Part shown: positions 19,356-33,197 of the stretch, piece after piece | Layout of the letters: every line of letters begins with the position of its first letter | Position numbering within the stretch: position 1 is the first letter of the stretch | Source of the DNA: Arabidopsis thaliana | Lineage: Eukaryota; Streptophyta; Magnoliopsida; Brassicales; Brassicaceae | Length of the DNA stretch: 64,000 nucleotides | Reading direction: 5' to 3' | Assembly: GCF_000001735.4 (NCBI RefSeq) | Contig: NC_003076.8 | Span: 744,001 to 808,000, forward strand | Program-made: the position numbers and the translations under genes | The notes under the pieces: generated by a model | What the model saw: only the letters and a program-made list of their open reading frames with translations | Told to the model about the DNA's origin: nothing | The model's database searches: none

Positions 19356-21859
19356 AGAGATTGACGCGTGGAGATATGTGGAACAATGATGGGTTTGACG
19401 TAAGAGTCGGACAAGTGGACGATCCACAATGTTTAAGTTAGTTTGTTGACTTGGTCTTATTTGCTAATAATAATGAAACCAACACGAATATTCTAGAACC
19501 TCTTGTTGTCGTCATTATCAACAAGTCTCGAATGTGCAACACGTGTGAGCTCTTGTCTCACACGTCTATATCTCCGCTAAGATTTTTTTTTGTTGTTGTC
19601 AATGTTAGGATATTTCTTTATGCGTCGTATATTGCAAAATACTAGACACACACTTAGGGTTTGAAGTTTCTCAGCAATTGTGTGGGTACGCTTTGGACAA
19701 ATACACTACTCTACAAATTAGTTTAGACCGCGTTTGACTCGGTAACGTTAGAAGCAGATTAGACACTAATTAGGCCCAAGTTAAACTATCATGGGCTCAT
19801 TCGTAAACTTAGTTCTAATGGGCTCTCAACATCAGATCTTAATATTTATAGAGAGCATGAGGTCAAATGCGTAGTTCCGTATATGAGAATTATGAAACTG
19901 AACCCATAAGCATTTTAATCACGCTGAGGAAAGTAGCCACTTCTCGTTTAACTAATACGGTAATACCTCATTCTGCCTGTTTTATTGATTTGTTTGGATA
20001 TTTTGGTGCAATTCGATTAAAAATGTACCTAGAAAACAAAATTAAAATTGAGAAAATAAAAAACGTACCAATTGATAGAAAAAAAGATTATTGTACGCTG
20101 AAAAAGTAGAAAGAACTAGATAATTTTTAGTGATGACAAAAACGAAAATCTTCTTTGTGAACTTAAATCGCTGGAAAACATGCCATATGCAGAGTTAATC
20201 AAAACATTATTAGCAATCAATTGATATATGTATATATAAATATAAGATGCCTTAGCTTTTTCTTATATATATAATTAGGTTAATTAGAAAATAAGTCAAT
20301 GGCCTGAAAAGGATTGGATAAGATAAGGATATTTGAAAGGTTGCTTTCATTCTTCTTGCAATTTCCCCCTTATTTTAGTTTTCTTAGCTTATAGAATTCA
20401 TCCCTCATTTTCCGTCATTTGATATTATAACATAAGATGCATGAGGACGACAAAAATAGAAATAATAAGTGAATAGGTAGGTATACCATGTACTTGTCAC
20501 TAGACGATTCGATATTTTACATAGAGATTAATCTATTTCTAGGGAATTATTGGCACCTTATGATCGAACATGTCACCTAAAAAAAGTGAGCTTATCACAT
20601 CGCATAAGTTTTGCAAAAATATTCTTAAACTAATTTTTTAATGTATGTCAGAATAATGTTTCATCAATCGAGAATATGGATTAGAGATATAATTCACTAG
20701 CAAAATTTTACAAACGGATTCTTTTTTCTTTTTTTTTTGATAACCGAAATTGATATATGCTTGTATAGGGTGGTCGAAGCTAAGGTCTACCATAGTTAAT
20801 TGCTAATTTAATTATTATTAGTTGTAAAACACACAAGATGACATCATTATTTGATCTAACACAATAAAAATAGAATTAGGCAAATGAAAATCGGTTTAGT
20901 AAACGACAAATCAACAATGTCATGTGTTTTGTTTTCTGATTTTGGTTCAATTTAATTATTTCAAAATAATTTTCTTGATATCCAAAGATCCATTTTTAAT
21001 TCTTTTATGAGAGAGGTTAGAGCTTTTACCCTCAAAGGCCTCGAAGCTATTTTTTATTTTTATTTTTTTTTGTAATGTGTCATTTTTAGGAGTCCATTTT
21101 TCGAACATAACATAAGCATAGATACAATACGGAGCTGATCATTTGACATAATATGAAATTTTCCAACAGTTATTTGTTCGGTGATAAAACAATAATTGAA
21201 ATCCCAACAAGTAGAAGATATGCAACTAACAAGAAAGATTACGATCATACGGCTGAACAATGAGAATTTGATGTTTCTTAATCACGTAGGATTCTATGCA
21301 TAATTAGAATATATAGGAATATTATTAAAGACAAGAGAAGATTTAAGAAGCTCGATTATTATCTTACTACATGCATTATTATTATTTGTTTTTTTTCTTG
21401 GTACTTGTGTTTTGTTATGTATCTCAAAGCTCCAATTATGTAGAGGTCATCGACCAATAATTAATCAATTGACCACACTACTCTATATTTTAAATAGTAA
21501 TTGGTTCAACAGGCAAAGACGCTCTTTTATTTGACGATTATTTTCTAGTATAATAAAATCTCACAAACGTCATAATTTAGTTGTAAGGAAAGCAATAGTA
21601 TAAAAGAAGTATAGGTAGTGTGAGTGCGACAAAGGAAATAAAACACATACAAGACTTGAAACTATTTATGAATTATGACTTCTTTGTTTTAGTAAGCTAA
21701 AGTGATACATAAATATAACATATTATATGTGGATATGTACAACAACAAATCTACAATGAATGTCTACGTGCATGGTGGATACACATCTTCTATACATGCA
21801 CGCGGCATATATGATAATTCATGCAAAATTAAAATAAAGTATCGTTATAGGAGTTATTA
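19356..21859. other. Gene-poor intergenic region, left part
   Basis: This is AT-rich DNA without a recognisable gene. GGCCCA and GGGCTC-type motifs cluster at 19772-19825 (TAGGCCCAAG, ATGGGCTC, TGGGCTCTC). They are followed by ATATTTATAGAGAGCATGAG at about 19842-19861, so an unrecognised or lost plus-strand transcription unit could have started there. The 80-codon frame at 19867-20109 after it has no domain and decays into Lys/Ile runs. Confidence 0.45.
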
Positions 21860-22105
21860 GGCCATCTCCATTGGTAAGATACTTTAAAAGTTTCTAAAAA
21901 AAAAAAATATAATAATATTTTATTATGATTTAGTTTCTGTCCAATTATAAACACACATATACACATAGTCTCTCAATCATTACTCGAAAGTTTTTCTGCA
22001 GAGAAACTATTCTCAATCTCTCTTCTATCTCTCTCCTACTCTATTATTATTTTATATTTTTTAGTTAATAAGAAACTATGTGACAGACTACTAATGGAGA
22101 TGCTC
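21860..22105. mobile_element. Non-autonomous MITE, 246 bp, PIF/Harbinger-like
   Basis: The left end GGCCATCTCCATTGGTA and the reverse complement of the right end, GAGCATCTCCATTAGTA, match at 14 of 17 positions. The element is flanked on both sides by TTA (21857-21859 and 22106-22108), the 3-bp TWA-type target duplication of PIF/Harbinger elements. The interior is AT-rich and non-coding, with a CT-rich segment near 22010-22045. The superfamily assignment is inference from ends and target site; ends of this CATCTCCA type are common in Brassicaceae. Confidence 0.7.
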
Positions 22106-22108
22106 TTA

Positions 22109-23616
22109 TTATCTAGTTGTGAATTTTGTAGAATTGACATATGTATTATACACAACTAGTTATGAATCTAGATTTTTTAAAAGATTTTATAAGGATTAAA
22201 TCCACCTATTTTCATTGCTATATATTAACCTACAATTATATCTATAATGCATAATGCATTGGTTATTTATGTTTATTGTTTACAATAATGGCAATGAACG
22301 TCTATACAAAATTACAAAGAATATATCTAAACAAAAAGTGAATGTCCTTTTATATATGACCCTAGCTATAAAATTTATTCGAGTCCCCCACATGTTTTGT
22401 TATGTTCAGATTATTGTCCAACAGATTTACCAATTATAATATGTTTCCTGTTTCTACAATAATATCATCTACTTGTAATTTGTTGGCTATTGCATTTTCA
22501 TTTTGTCCATCATGCATTTGGTAAAATATTAGTAGTATTTCGCAAGATGTACCAAGCGTCGTTAATATCTGGTCTCTTTTGTCCATTTTCGTCTTTCAGC
22601 ATCAAGAGAATGAAAAAATTGGAGAGCTGAGTGACGTGTCGCGATACTGACGCCTGAAATATCCGTAATTTTCAAATTGAGATGAGGTCCAGTGGGCCAA
22701 CTTATGTTGACAAGTGATATCTCACCTATTATTGGCCCACGTAATCCTTTTATTATCAGGTGTATTTTAAATTATATGTAATTATTTTGTATTATTATAA
22801 TTTAAAGAAAGTCATATCAAACAGCTGAACACTAAATAAATAAATTATAATTCTTTTTTAAACACTATGTTTTTGTTTTATCTTGATATATGGTTGACAA
22901 AAATACAAGATTGATAAAGAAAATGAGTCATTGTGGAAACAAAAAATGATTCCACAATTTGCTATTTATTTTGATAGAAACTATTTAAGTAAGTGAACAA
23001 GGCATGTCCCTATTTAGTCCACGTGAAGTAATCGGACGTGTCAATTTTGTTTACTGAATAGAGGTGTAATAATCCGACGTGTCATTCATCTTTGGACTAT
23101 CCAATAATGTGTGCACAGAGTTGGGCCATGTTCCTCTGTGGACAATCCCACTAGTAATCCTCATACACAATAGAGTCATATTATTGAAATTAACTGCAAT
23201 GAGTTTTTAGATTGGATAAAACTAAAAGAAATGAAACTGGCTAATTGCAATTGGATAAACTGAACATTTATTTTTAATTTGTATTTCTATGAGTTTCTAA
23301 AACATCGGTTCAGGTGTCAATCAACTGCTTAAATCAAATTCTTTATTCGAGATATTGACAGATCCATTCACATCAAATGTATGTTCGATATATCATAGTT
23401 CCGTTTCGGTTGTATCACCGGTTTATTCTTTCTCTTTTCCTTCAAAAGAAAACCCGGTTAATTATGGTCTAATTAATACAATCCTCATACTATTCAGTCT
23501 TAGTTGATTGTCAAATTAACTTTGTTTTAGTGTTAACAAATTATAATAAGCTTCGAAGGTCAATAACAATAACAGACAGATTATTAATTGCTAATTTACA
23601 CACACAAAAAAAGACT
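22109..23616. other. Gene-poor intergenic region, right part
   Basis: No gene is recognised. ACGT-core motifs occur near 22632 (TGACGTGTCGC), 23020 (TCCACGTGAAG), 23034 (TCGGACGTGTCAA) and 23075 (TCCGACGTGTCAT). The last two are near-duplicates about 41 bases apart. GGGCCAAC and TTGGCCCACG occur at 22694-22741. Confidence 0.45.
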
Positions 23617-24584
23617 CTATTGACCATCTAAAGTGAGGTAAGCATCCTTTAGAAGTCGCTGTGCTTCTTCTCTTCTTCTGCGCACAACCAAAAACATCAA
23701 ACGGACCCATAAGAACTACCAACAAAGTTTCTGAAAAATCTTTGAACAGATGATGGATTGATATAAGCACACCATTAAGTACAGTATACAAACAAAATAT
23801 GCACACCTTTTAATGTCTTCCACAGCTTGTTTCCTCTGTTGAATTTGAAGTTCCATAATGTGAATAAGCGTTGCTCTCGCCTGGACATAAGAGAAGATGA
23901 TCAAAACAGTGAAAACAAAAACTGATGAAATCATGTTGTAGTTAAGCGAAGATGAGATCTTCTTTACTTGGTGAGGCCTCAAGGAATTGAGAAGGTGATG
24001 CAAATTCTTGAAGATAGAAGAAATTTCACCAATCCTCTTCGCATATTGAGAAGGTCTGTCAACAAGAACATCAGCAAGCTCCAATATATGTAACTGTAGT
24101 TCTCTATTCAGTGACCTGAGTTCATTCTTGTAATCTACACACAAAGATATTTGAAACTTTCTTCAACGAAACAAAGAGGCAAATGAACTCATGTAATAAG
24201 TTTGATTCCAATTAAGGGAAGAACCAAAAACCGTACTCTAGAAAGCAAATAACAATTGGGTTTTGAGTTTGATTCACAAAGCTAAAACAATGACATACCA
24301 AGATTAGAATCTTTGGGATAAAGTTGAGGCACTCCTTGTTCTTCTAAGCTTGGAAGAACATCTTCAGTCTACGAACCAAAAAAAATGAAAACTACTAAAA
24401 CACATAAAGATGAAGATTTTAAAGAGGGGGAAATGTGGAGGAGACTCACAGTATAGTTGCCTCCAAAACAGACGTAGGTGCCTTCAATCGGAGGAGGAGG
24501 TTCAGGAGCAGAATTAGGGTTTTCTGAGTAATCCTTGTAGAGTCTGTAATATGGTGGAGGAGGCGGATACGTAGCTGTAGCCAT
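23617..24584 (-). CDS. MED7A: Mediator complex subunit MED7
   Basis: Middle-module subunit of the RNA polymerase II Mediator; it bridges MED21 and the head and middle modules. Exons 24450-24584, 24299-24368, 23968-24134, 23807-23880 and 23617-23677 give 168 residues, the known length of MED7A. The Pro-rich N terminus MATATYPPPPPYYRLYKDY is the family hallmark, followed by ALEPPPPIEGTYVCFG-like sequence. The region after about residue 70 (LRSLNRELQLHILELADVL, then QQRKQAVEDIKRRREEAQRL) is helical and coiled-coil-like. Arabidopsis has a second copy not far away on the same arm (MED7B, At5g03500). Confidence 0.93.
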
Positions 24585-25477
24585 TATTCCCTACAGATCC
24601 AAATAAAAAACTAAGCAAAATCAGTAACAGATTCCTAAAATTAAGGTTTCTAATCGATGCAACAAACGATTCAATCCAAAATCTAAGACTTTACTCCAAC
24701 GATTCTGGATAAAATTTGCAACCATGGTACAAAGAGAAATTAGGGTTAACAAAAACACGAACCTATTGGGAATGCAGAATCGGAAATTATAACCAGACGA
24801 GAATAAGATCGAAGAAGCTTTTGATTTTGCTTTGGAGAAGACGGCGTAGAGCAAGAGGTCAATAATGACGAAACGAGTTTTGATTTTCTCGTAAATTTTC
24901 GGTTACGTGTTCGGACGGTTCGTATAAGTCTGGTTTCTTTTGGTTTAGTTTCGGTTTAATTAAAACAATGGCTTTTCAGTTTAATTCGATTTCTGCTGTT
25001 TGGATGTGATTAATCACCCCACTAATGATGTTATTCTTACGTTTTTACATTTAAAAAATAGTAAATATTTTTACTTTATAATAAATAAATATATTTTTTG
25101 TGTATTCTAGATTTTTTTGTCAATTTAAATAGAAATTAACAAATATTTTAATAACAAAAAAAAATTAAAACAGCTAAAAAAATCATATCTAACAACATTA
25201 AATCTTAAGATAACTTAAATTAAATCAAAGACGAAGATAAAAATTCCATTAACATCATCATTTTGATCATAAACTCATAAAGTTTTTACTATTTAAGAAA
25301 AAGAAAAACAAAGGACGAGTGAAACAAAAAAAGAGAGCTCACGATAAGAACGTGAGACTTGCCACACCTTATAAACTTTTTTTTTTATCTTCTTTTGTAC
25401 TTTTGTCGTTTACTGTGTAAGTCATAAACTCACATAAGTTTAACCCAATGAGAGAGCTTATCTCTTTACTACATTTC
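24585..25477. other. Divergent promoter region between MED7A and the S40-like gene
   Basis: The part next to MED7A probably contains its leader and a 5' UTR intron; a frame at 24621-24854 has no domain. The middle is very AT-rich. No gene is recognised. Confidence 0.45.
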
Positions 25478-25487
25478 TCTATAAAAA
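25478..25487 (+). promoter_or_regulatory. TATA box of the S40-like gene
   Basis: CTATAAAAA lies about 150 bases upstream of the ATG at 25636. It suggests a leader of roughly 120 bases. Confidence 0.55.
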
Positions 25488-25635
25488 TGATCATCTCAAC
25501 ACATTTCTCCTTCAATCTCAAATTTCACAAAAACCCTCTCAGATTTTTTCTACAAGCTGATCAAAACCCAGAATCCAGTTTTCATAAAAACATCATCTTT
25601 CTTTTATTCTTCTTTACACGCTCTGTTTTTCATCA

Positions 25636-26136
25636 ATGGCGTCAAGGAAGCTTTTTTTTGTCAAACCTAAATATATCTATCCAGAACCAAAACCAGAGAT
25701 GTCCGATGAGAATGTCTTTGAATTCGACGAATCTGATATTCATAACTTAGGCGATCATCAATTGCCGAATTCATTCGACGCGAAAAGATCGATATCAATC
25801 TCTCGGTTACGGAGAAAACCGACGAAAACCGGAGATTCAGGTAACCGGGAGATTACAAAGACCGGTTCGCTTCCGGTTAATATCCCCGATTGGTCTAAGA
25901 TCTTGAAGAGTGAGTATAGAGGTCATGCGATACCTGACGATGACAGTGACGACGATGACGAGGATGATGACGATAGCAACGACGGTGGGAGACGGATGAT
26001 TCCGCCGCACGAGTATTTGGCAAGACGGAGAGGATCGTCGTTCACGGTGCACGAAGGAATCGGTGGGACGGCGAAAGGAAGAGATCTAAGGCGATTGAGG
26101 AACGCGATTTGGGAGAAGATTGGGTTTCAGGATTAG
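25636..26136 (+). CDS. Senescence regulator S40-like protein (DUF584)
   Basis: Single-exon gene of 166 residues belonging to the plant-specific DUF584/S40 family. Members are nuclear and induced in senescence and stress. Visible hallmarks are ENVFEFDESDIHN near the N terminus, SLPVNIPDWSKILKSEYR in the middle, then MIPPHEYLARRRGSSFTVHEG and the C-terminal GRDLRRLRNAIWEKIGFQD. Between the second and third blocks is an acidic run of Asp and Glu (about residues 99-114) encoded by GAC/GAT repeats. It is prone to length change. I recognise it as At5g03230. Confidence 0.9.
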   Translation: MASRKLFFVKPKYIYPEPKPEMSDENVFEFDESDIHNLGDHQLPNSFDAKRSISISRLRRKPTKTGDSGNREITKTGSLPVNIPDWSKILKSEYRGHAIPDDDSDDDDEDDDDSNDGGRRMIPPHEYLARRRGSSFTVHEGIGGTAKGRDLRRLRNAIWEKIGFQD

Positions 26137-26451
26137 TAATATAATAAGTATGTAATTAATTATAACTCTCTATAGGTAAACTTTTAATTACTTAGAGATC
26201 TTAAGTAAGGACTTGGTGTTTTTTTATTGGAGGGGTTTAGAGGATCGTTATAGTTTCGGTCCGAAGGAGAATTTTTCCGATTTCCTTTTGGCGTTATTTT
26301 TGTTTTTTGGAGTTTTTGATCATCGTCTATTTTTCTTTTTCTTTTTTGGATATGATCAATAATATTTTATATTTTTGTGTGTTTCAAATATGTTGAATTT
26401 TGGTTGTTGTGTGGTTACTTCAATTTTTACAGAAATCTACAGAGAAATAGG

Positions 26452-26600
26452 CAGTGGCGGAACTAGAACTTGCAGCTCTAGGGGTCAAAATGTATAAAGG
26501 AATGATCATAGGGGTCAATTTATGTATTTCATTGGTGTTAATTTAAAAACTGTAGCAAAAAAATAACTAAATTTCATAATTCCATGGGGGTCATATGAAG
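26452..26600. mobile_element. Relic of a repeat with a hAT-like terminus
   Basis: CAGTGGCGGAACTAGAACTT followed by several GGGGTCAA-type blocks (about 26479, 26511 and 26586) is a form seen at ends of plant hAT-like elements. No matching CTG-type right end or 8-bp target duplication was found, so this is probably a decayed, truncated copy with uncertain right border. Confidence 0.35.
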
Positions 26601-27975
26601 AAGATAAACGAATGCTAAGATCTATTGAACTCGGTAGAACTAAGGAAATTTGAATATAACAAAGCTGGATTGAGTTTAATTTCAAATATGTTAATTTTGG
26701 ATCAATAATAATCCAAAAACCAACCAACTAACGAAAACCGGACTAGTCACTACAACAGTTCAAACTAAATTCTTCACAAAACATCTCTTCAAAGTTTGAA
26801 AACCTTAATAGTCACGTCTTTTGAAAGTCGTAAATTGAACCATATATTTATATAGTTTGGCTCTAAACGATAGGTTACAAAAGTCTTCAGCTTAGAAATG
26901 ATGTGTTTTCTACACTTTTCTCTTCTTTTTTTTCTTTTCATCTCACATGAATCAAAAAGAGAAAGCTTAATTACATTAAAGGTTGATGTGATATTTACTT
27001 TCTAAATATTTGCTAGAAGAAATTATAATGATAACATTAAATTAAGTTATAGTCATTTCTATTTCGGTTGTCTCCCACTTTCTGCTATGCTTTTACAACA
27101 ACAGTTCAAGATTTGGAATCGTTTTCTTTCTCCACCAATCGTAGTAATACTTCTTTTTGTGTTTGTTGAAATTTTGCAAGATTCTCTCTTCCTCTGGTTA
27201 ATACACATAACTTACTTGGTAAGCTTGGCTGCATTTTCTTTTCAAGCTTTTAATCAAAGACTCACTAGAAATTGCAAAGGCAAACATAAAATTATGTGAT
27301 CAAACTCCTACTGTGAGTTTTTGGTTACAAACAAAAGTTAAAAACAAAAGCTTGATATTTAAAAGATAAACTCAACACATATGCATTTGACTGGCGCACA
27401 GAAGACAATTCAAGACTTGGGAAAACAGTGAGCCATCAAAATCGTCAGATAATTCAGGGAATATATTGAATGTGGAGATGTGGTAATCACACTATTGCAC
27501 ACAAAGAGTGGCAAACAAGCGGCGCCCTTGGTTTGGTATAGTAAGAGACAATTGTTTTGGACTGTTTGTGTTGCCATATTCACAAAAATACTATTGAGCT
27601 ATGTATGTTAAACATTATGGTCAATGAGTAGTAGTGAACATTCAAGTTTTTTTTTTTTTCCACTTCAAGTTTTTCATCTTATTATTATTTTTCGTTGTGA
27701 TGCAGTAGTACGGCCCATCTTCACCAGTAGTATATCAAAGCCGAAACAGATGACAAATTGTTTAACATGCACTTGGATTATTATTGAGAGTTGAAATACA
27801 AAGGCCCGTTACAAGCCCAAACGAAGGTACATAAAAGAAAAGCAGAAAATGAAAACGAAATCGATAGGGATAAGTTTTTCCAACTGACGGAAACACAAAC
27901 TACACCAGGTGAAATAGATCACCTCCCAAGTGCATGAGACACGAACCAACCACTTATCATCAGATCACAAAAAGC
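26601..27975. other. Intergenic region and UBQ3 3' UTR
   Basis: No gene is recognised. A 70-codon frame at 27087-27299 is hydrophobic by AT-rich composition only. The last 200 bases or so are the probable UBQ3 3' UTR. A T run sits at 27647-27659. Confidence 0.45.
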
Positions 27976-29271
<1,296 letters not shown>

Positions 29272-30590
29272 CTTGAAAGAGAGAGTCGCGAGAGATTTGC
29301 AGAGATCGCTTTAGGCTTTGGGAGAGATTGAAGAGTCAGAAAAAGACGAAAGGATGAATTATTATCTTCCACACGAAGGTCTTCTTTATATCGCAAACCA
29401 AAAGCCCAAAACCGTCTTTTCTATTAATGAGAATAAAATATCTTTAGCCAAAACAAAAAAAGGAAGATATCAGTTGAGGATTATTATCACGAAACTAAAG
29501 GAAGGAATCATATGATACGTGTCATATTTTCCACCGTGCGTTTTTAAAAGACCGACTCAAGTAGAAACATCCTATGGTGGTGGTTGGATTAGGTCATCCA
29601 TTACATCTGCTTCACTGACATTTTTCTATTTTTCTTTTTGTATATACTTTTCCTCAAATAATTTCTTTCTTTTCTATAGAAGAATTTAATCAATAAGGAA
29701 AAAGTTCAAAAAAGATTCTTTCCATTAAGACTATGTCTTGGTTAACCCAACCCATTAAGAATAAGCAATCATAATATATATAGAGAATACTAATACTATA
29801 TATGAGATTTTTCTTTTAATTTCATGTTGATTATGATAGTTTATCTTCTTGATTTAATTTATCAATACTTGGCATAAAAGATTCTAATCTACTCTAATAA
29901 AGAAAAGAAAAAAAAGTATCTACCATTGACTAATTAAAATAAGGAAACTTATCTACCAAATTTGAGTATTTTTTAGAACAATCTTTTTGGTTTAATTCCA
30001 AAACTCTAAACCTAATTGTTGGGAAAAAGGACCTAATTTTTAAGAAAAGTTAATAATTAGAAGATCTGTATGTTTTTTTTTTTGATCCAAGTTTTTATTT
30101 CTTTTCTCTTTTTTTCATGATAAAATCTATGTTTTTTTAGTCTACAATTAAAGTAATTGTTATTATTTTCTTTATCTTTTTTTGTTGTTGTTGTTAATTC
30201 CCTTTTTTTTTTTTTAACAGCAACTTCTTAAAAAAAAAAACAGTTGGGCCTTGAATTTATTTCAGGCCTGCGTTATTAAGCCCAGATAATAACTCAAAAC
30301 AAAAAAAATGTTGAACCGGAATAAACCCGCGAGATTAAATGCCGGTTTTCAGGTAACATAGAAGAAGAATATATGAGGATTGAAGAAGTATTCAAGAGGC
30401 GGAACAATTCACAAGTCCAAGAGCTTAAATTTCTCCTCACTCTTCTGCTACAGACTCGGAACTCTTTCTCTTTGCTAAAATAAGATGTTCAGGATTTTTG
30501 TTGCCCGACAATTCATGTATCTCACACTCTCTCTCTTCTCTGTTCTTACTACTCTGTTACATTACCACCAACTCAAGACTTTCTTCCACA
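29272..30590. other. Divergent promoter region of UBQ3 and the NPH3-family gene
   Basis: The leader exon of UBQ3 is probably 29272 to about 29330. The middle is AT-rich with many A and T runs (for example around 30205-30240) and no gene. The plus-strand leader before 30591 is CT-rich. A TTGGGCCTTG site II-like motif is at 30244 and AAGCCCAG at 30279. Confidence 0.5.
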
Positions 30591-32855
30591 ATGGCGTTTA
30601 TGAGACTTGGCTCCAAATCCGAAGCTTTCCATCGTGAAGGCCAAACCTGGTATTCTTTCTTCTGCATTGAATTAGACTAATCGACTTATAAGTCTTTGTT
30701 TCCGGTTTCGAGATCGAATTCTCTTCAATGTCGTTAATTTCTCTTGATTTTATATGTAATCAAGCTCTCATCTTTTTGTTGAAATCGAAATGGGCTCTTC
30801 CTAGAATCGTTAGTTATTGATGCAAGTTTCAAAGATCATATTTTTTTTGGAATTTAGCTCTGATTGATTTGTGACATCAATAATCAATTTTGTACGGACA
30901 AGTATATTCTGTTTTGGGTGGTGGTTTATGTCTCTCTCTTGTCTTACAGGCTTTGCACTACAGGACTCGTGAGTGATGTTACCATTGAAGTTGGAGACAT
31001 GAAGTTTCATCTCCACAAGGTTAAATTTTCTCTATCTTCTCTGTTTATTTAGTCCTAGTTTTGATGTAATTGCATAAATGTGAAAGCTTGATGATCTAAC
31101 TGTGTAATGTGTGTTCTTGATTTGTGTGTAGTTTCCGTTACTATCTAGAAGTGGGCTTCTTGAGAGGTTAATCGAAGAGTCTTCAACTGATGATGGATCA
31201 GGCTGTGTGTTGAGCTTAGATGAGATACCGGGAGGCGGCAAAACGTTTGAGCTTGTTACCAAATTCTGCTACGGTGTGAAAATTGAGCTTACTGCTTTCA
31301 ATGTTGTTAGCCTTAGATGTGCAGCTGAGTACCTTGAGATGACTGATAACTATGGAGAAGGGAATCTTGTTGGTATGACTGAGACTTTCCTCAACGAGGT
31401 GTTTGGGAACTGGACTGACTCGATCAAAGCTCTTCAGACATGTGAGGAAGTGATTGATTACGCTGAAGATCTTCACATTATCTCCAGGTGTGTTGATTCG
31501 TTAGCTGTCAAAGCGTGCGCTGATCCAAGCCTTTTCAATTGGCCCGTGGGAGGAGGAAAGAACGCAACGAGCGGGCAGAACACTGAAGATGAATCGCATT
31601 TGTGGAATGGAATCTCTGCCTCTGGAAAGATGCTGCAACATACTGGTGAAGATTGGTGGTTTGATGACGCTTCTTTTCTTAGCTTGCCTCTCTTTAAAAG
31701 ACTCATTACCGCTATTGAAGCACGTGGCATGAAGCTCGAGAATATAGCGATGGCGGTTATGTACTATACAAGGAAACATGTTCCTCTGATGAATAGACAA
31801 GTAAACATGGATGAGCAAGTGATTGAGACACCAAATCCTTCTGAAGAAGACCAAAAAACTTGTCTTGAAGAGATTGTCGGGTTGCTTCCAAGCAAGAAAG
31901 GTGTAAACCCGACCAAGTTTCTTCTCAGGCTGCTTCAAACTGCAATGGTGCTTCACGCAAGCCAATCCTCGAGGGAGAATCTGGAGAGACGAATTGGAAA
32001 TCAGTTAGACCAAGCTGCTCTAGTTGATCTTCTTATACCAAACATGGGATACTCTGAAACGCTTTACGATGTTGAATGCGTCTTGAGAATGATCGAACAG
32101 TTTGTTTCGTCAACGGAACAAGCAGGCATTGTCCCTTCTCCTTGCATCATCGAAGAAGGACATTTGGTGAAGGATGGAGCTGATTTGCTAACTCCAACAA
32201 CGTTAGTGGCAACTCTTGTTGACGGTTATCTTGCTGAGGTGGCACCCGATGTGAACCTGAAGCTGGCGAAGTTCGAAGCCATTGCTGCTGCAATCCCTGA
32301 CTATGCAAGGCCACTAGATGATGGAGTTTATCACGCAATTGACGTGTACCTGAAGGTAATAAAGATACTGTTTCTAATTTTAACCAGTCCATGTATTAAG
32401 ATTTTGATGCTGGATTGCAAATTTTGCAGGCGCATCCGTGGATTACTGATTCAGAGAGAGAGCACATATGCAGACTCATGAATTGCCAGAAGCTCTCATT
32501 GGAAGCTAGCACGCACGCGGCTCAGAACGAGAGGCTGCCTCTTAGGGTGATTGTTCAGGTTCTCTTCTTCGAACAGCTTAGGCTCAGGACATCTGTATCA
32601 GGCTGGTTCTTTGTCTCTGAGAATCTAGATAACCCCGATAACCAACATGGCGCTAATGGCGGTTTACTTAAACCCAGAGGTGAGAACGTAAGAGAACGGG
32701 TTTCTGAGCTGGAAAAGGAGTGTATGAACATGAAACAAGAGCTGCATAAGCTGGTGAGGACGAAGAGAAGCTGGAAGAATTTCACCAGGAAGCTTAACTT
32801 CAAGAAGAAATCAGAATGCTGCAAGCCAAAGGATCAAGCAACACCAGCAATTTGA
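30591..32855 (+). CDS. NPH3/RPT2-family BTB protein
   Basis: Probable substrate adaptor for a CUL3 E3 ligase in the family of NPH3 and NPY proteins, which act in phototropism and auxin-dependent development. Exons 30591-30649, 30950-31019, 31132-32355 and 32430-32855 give 592 residues. A BTB fold covers about residues 28-95 ([20 protein letters not shown]). The NPH3 domain begins around [20 protein letters not shown] near residue 215 and runs to about 480, including [17 protein letters not shown] and [22 protein letters not shown]-terminal coiled coil is likely at [20 protein letters not shown]. The end is Lys-rich. I recognise it as At5g03250. No specific partner is evident from sequence. 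Confidence 0.92.
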
Positions 32856-33197
32856 GCAAAATCCTCTGTTTTAAGGCAGAGCTACTAGTATTATCTTCCC
32901 GCTTAGATTAGCTTTGTTTTTCTGGTTCTTGATGCTACTTTGTTTTCAAAAGTTTTCATCTTTCTCTTAGTATCTCGCTAAGAGTTTTGATGCTTTTAAG
33001 ATAAAAACAAGAGCTCTTTTCAGAGAAAATTAATTTCATTTCTTATGCAATTTCGGGGTGTATTATGTTATGCAGCCCCATAGGAAACAATCTCAGACAC
33101 AAATCAACAGAAGGGAAATACAATCAACAAAGAATATCATCAGCGAAACTTAACAAATAAAGACGAAGAATCAGAGTAGTGTTCCCATCTCAGATTC
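32856..33197. other. Convergent 3' UTRs
   Basis: The NPH3-family gene and LAC11 converge here, with 342 bases between stop codons. Probable 3' UTRs fill the space. A repeated CTAAGAG/TCTTAG near 32967-32985 could form a small hairpin. Confidence 0.55.

Noticed and set aside
27087-27299. 70-codon hydrophobic frame between the S40-like gene and UBQ3
   Set aside because: T-rich DNA gives hydrophobic codons by chance; no TATA, no family resemblance.
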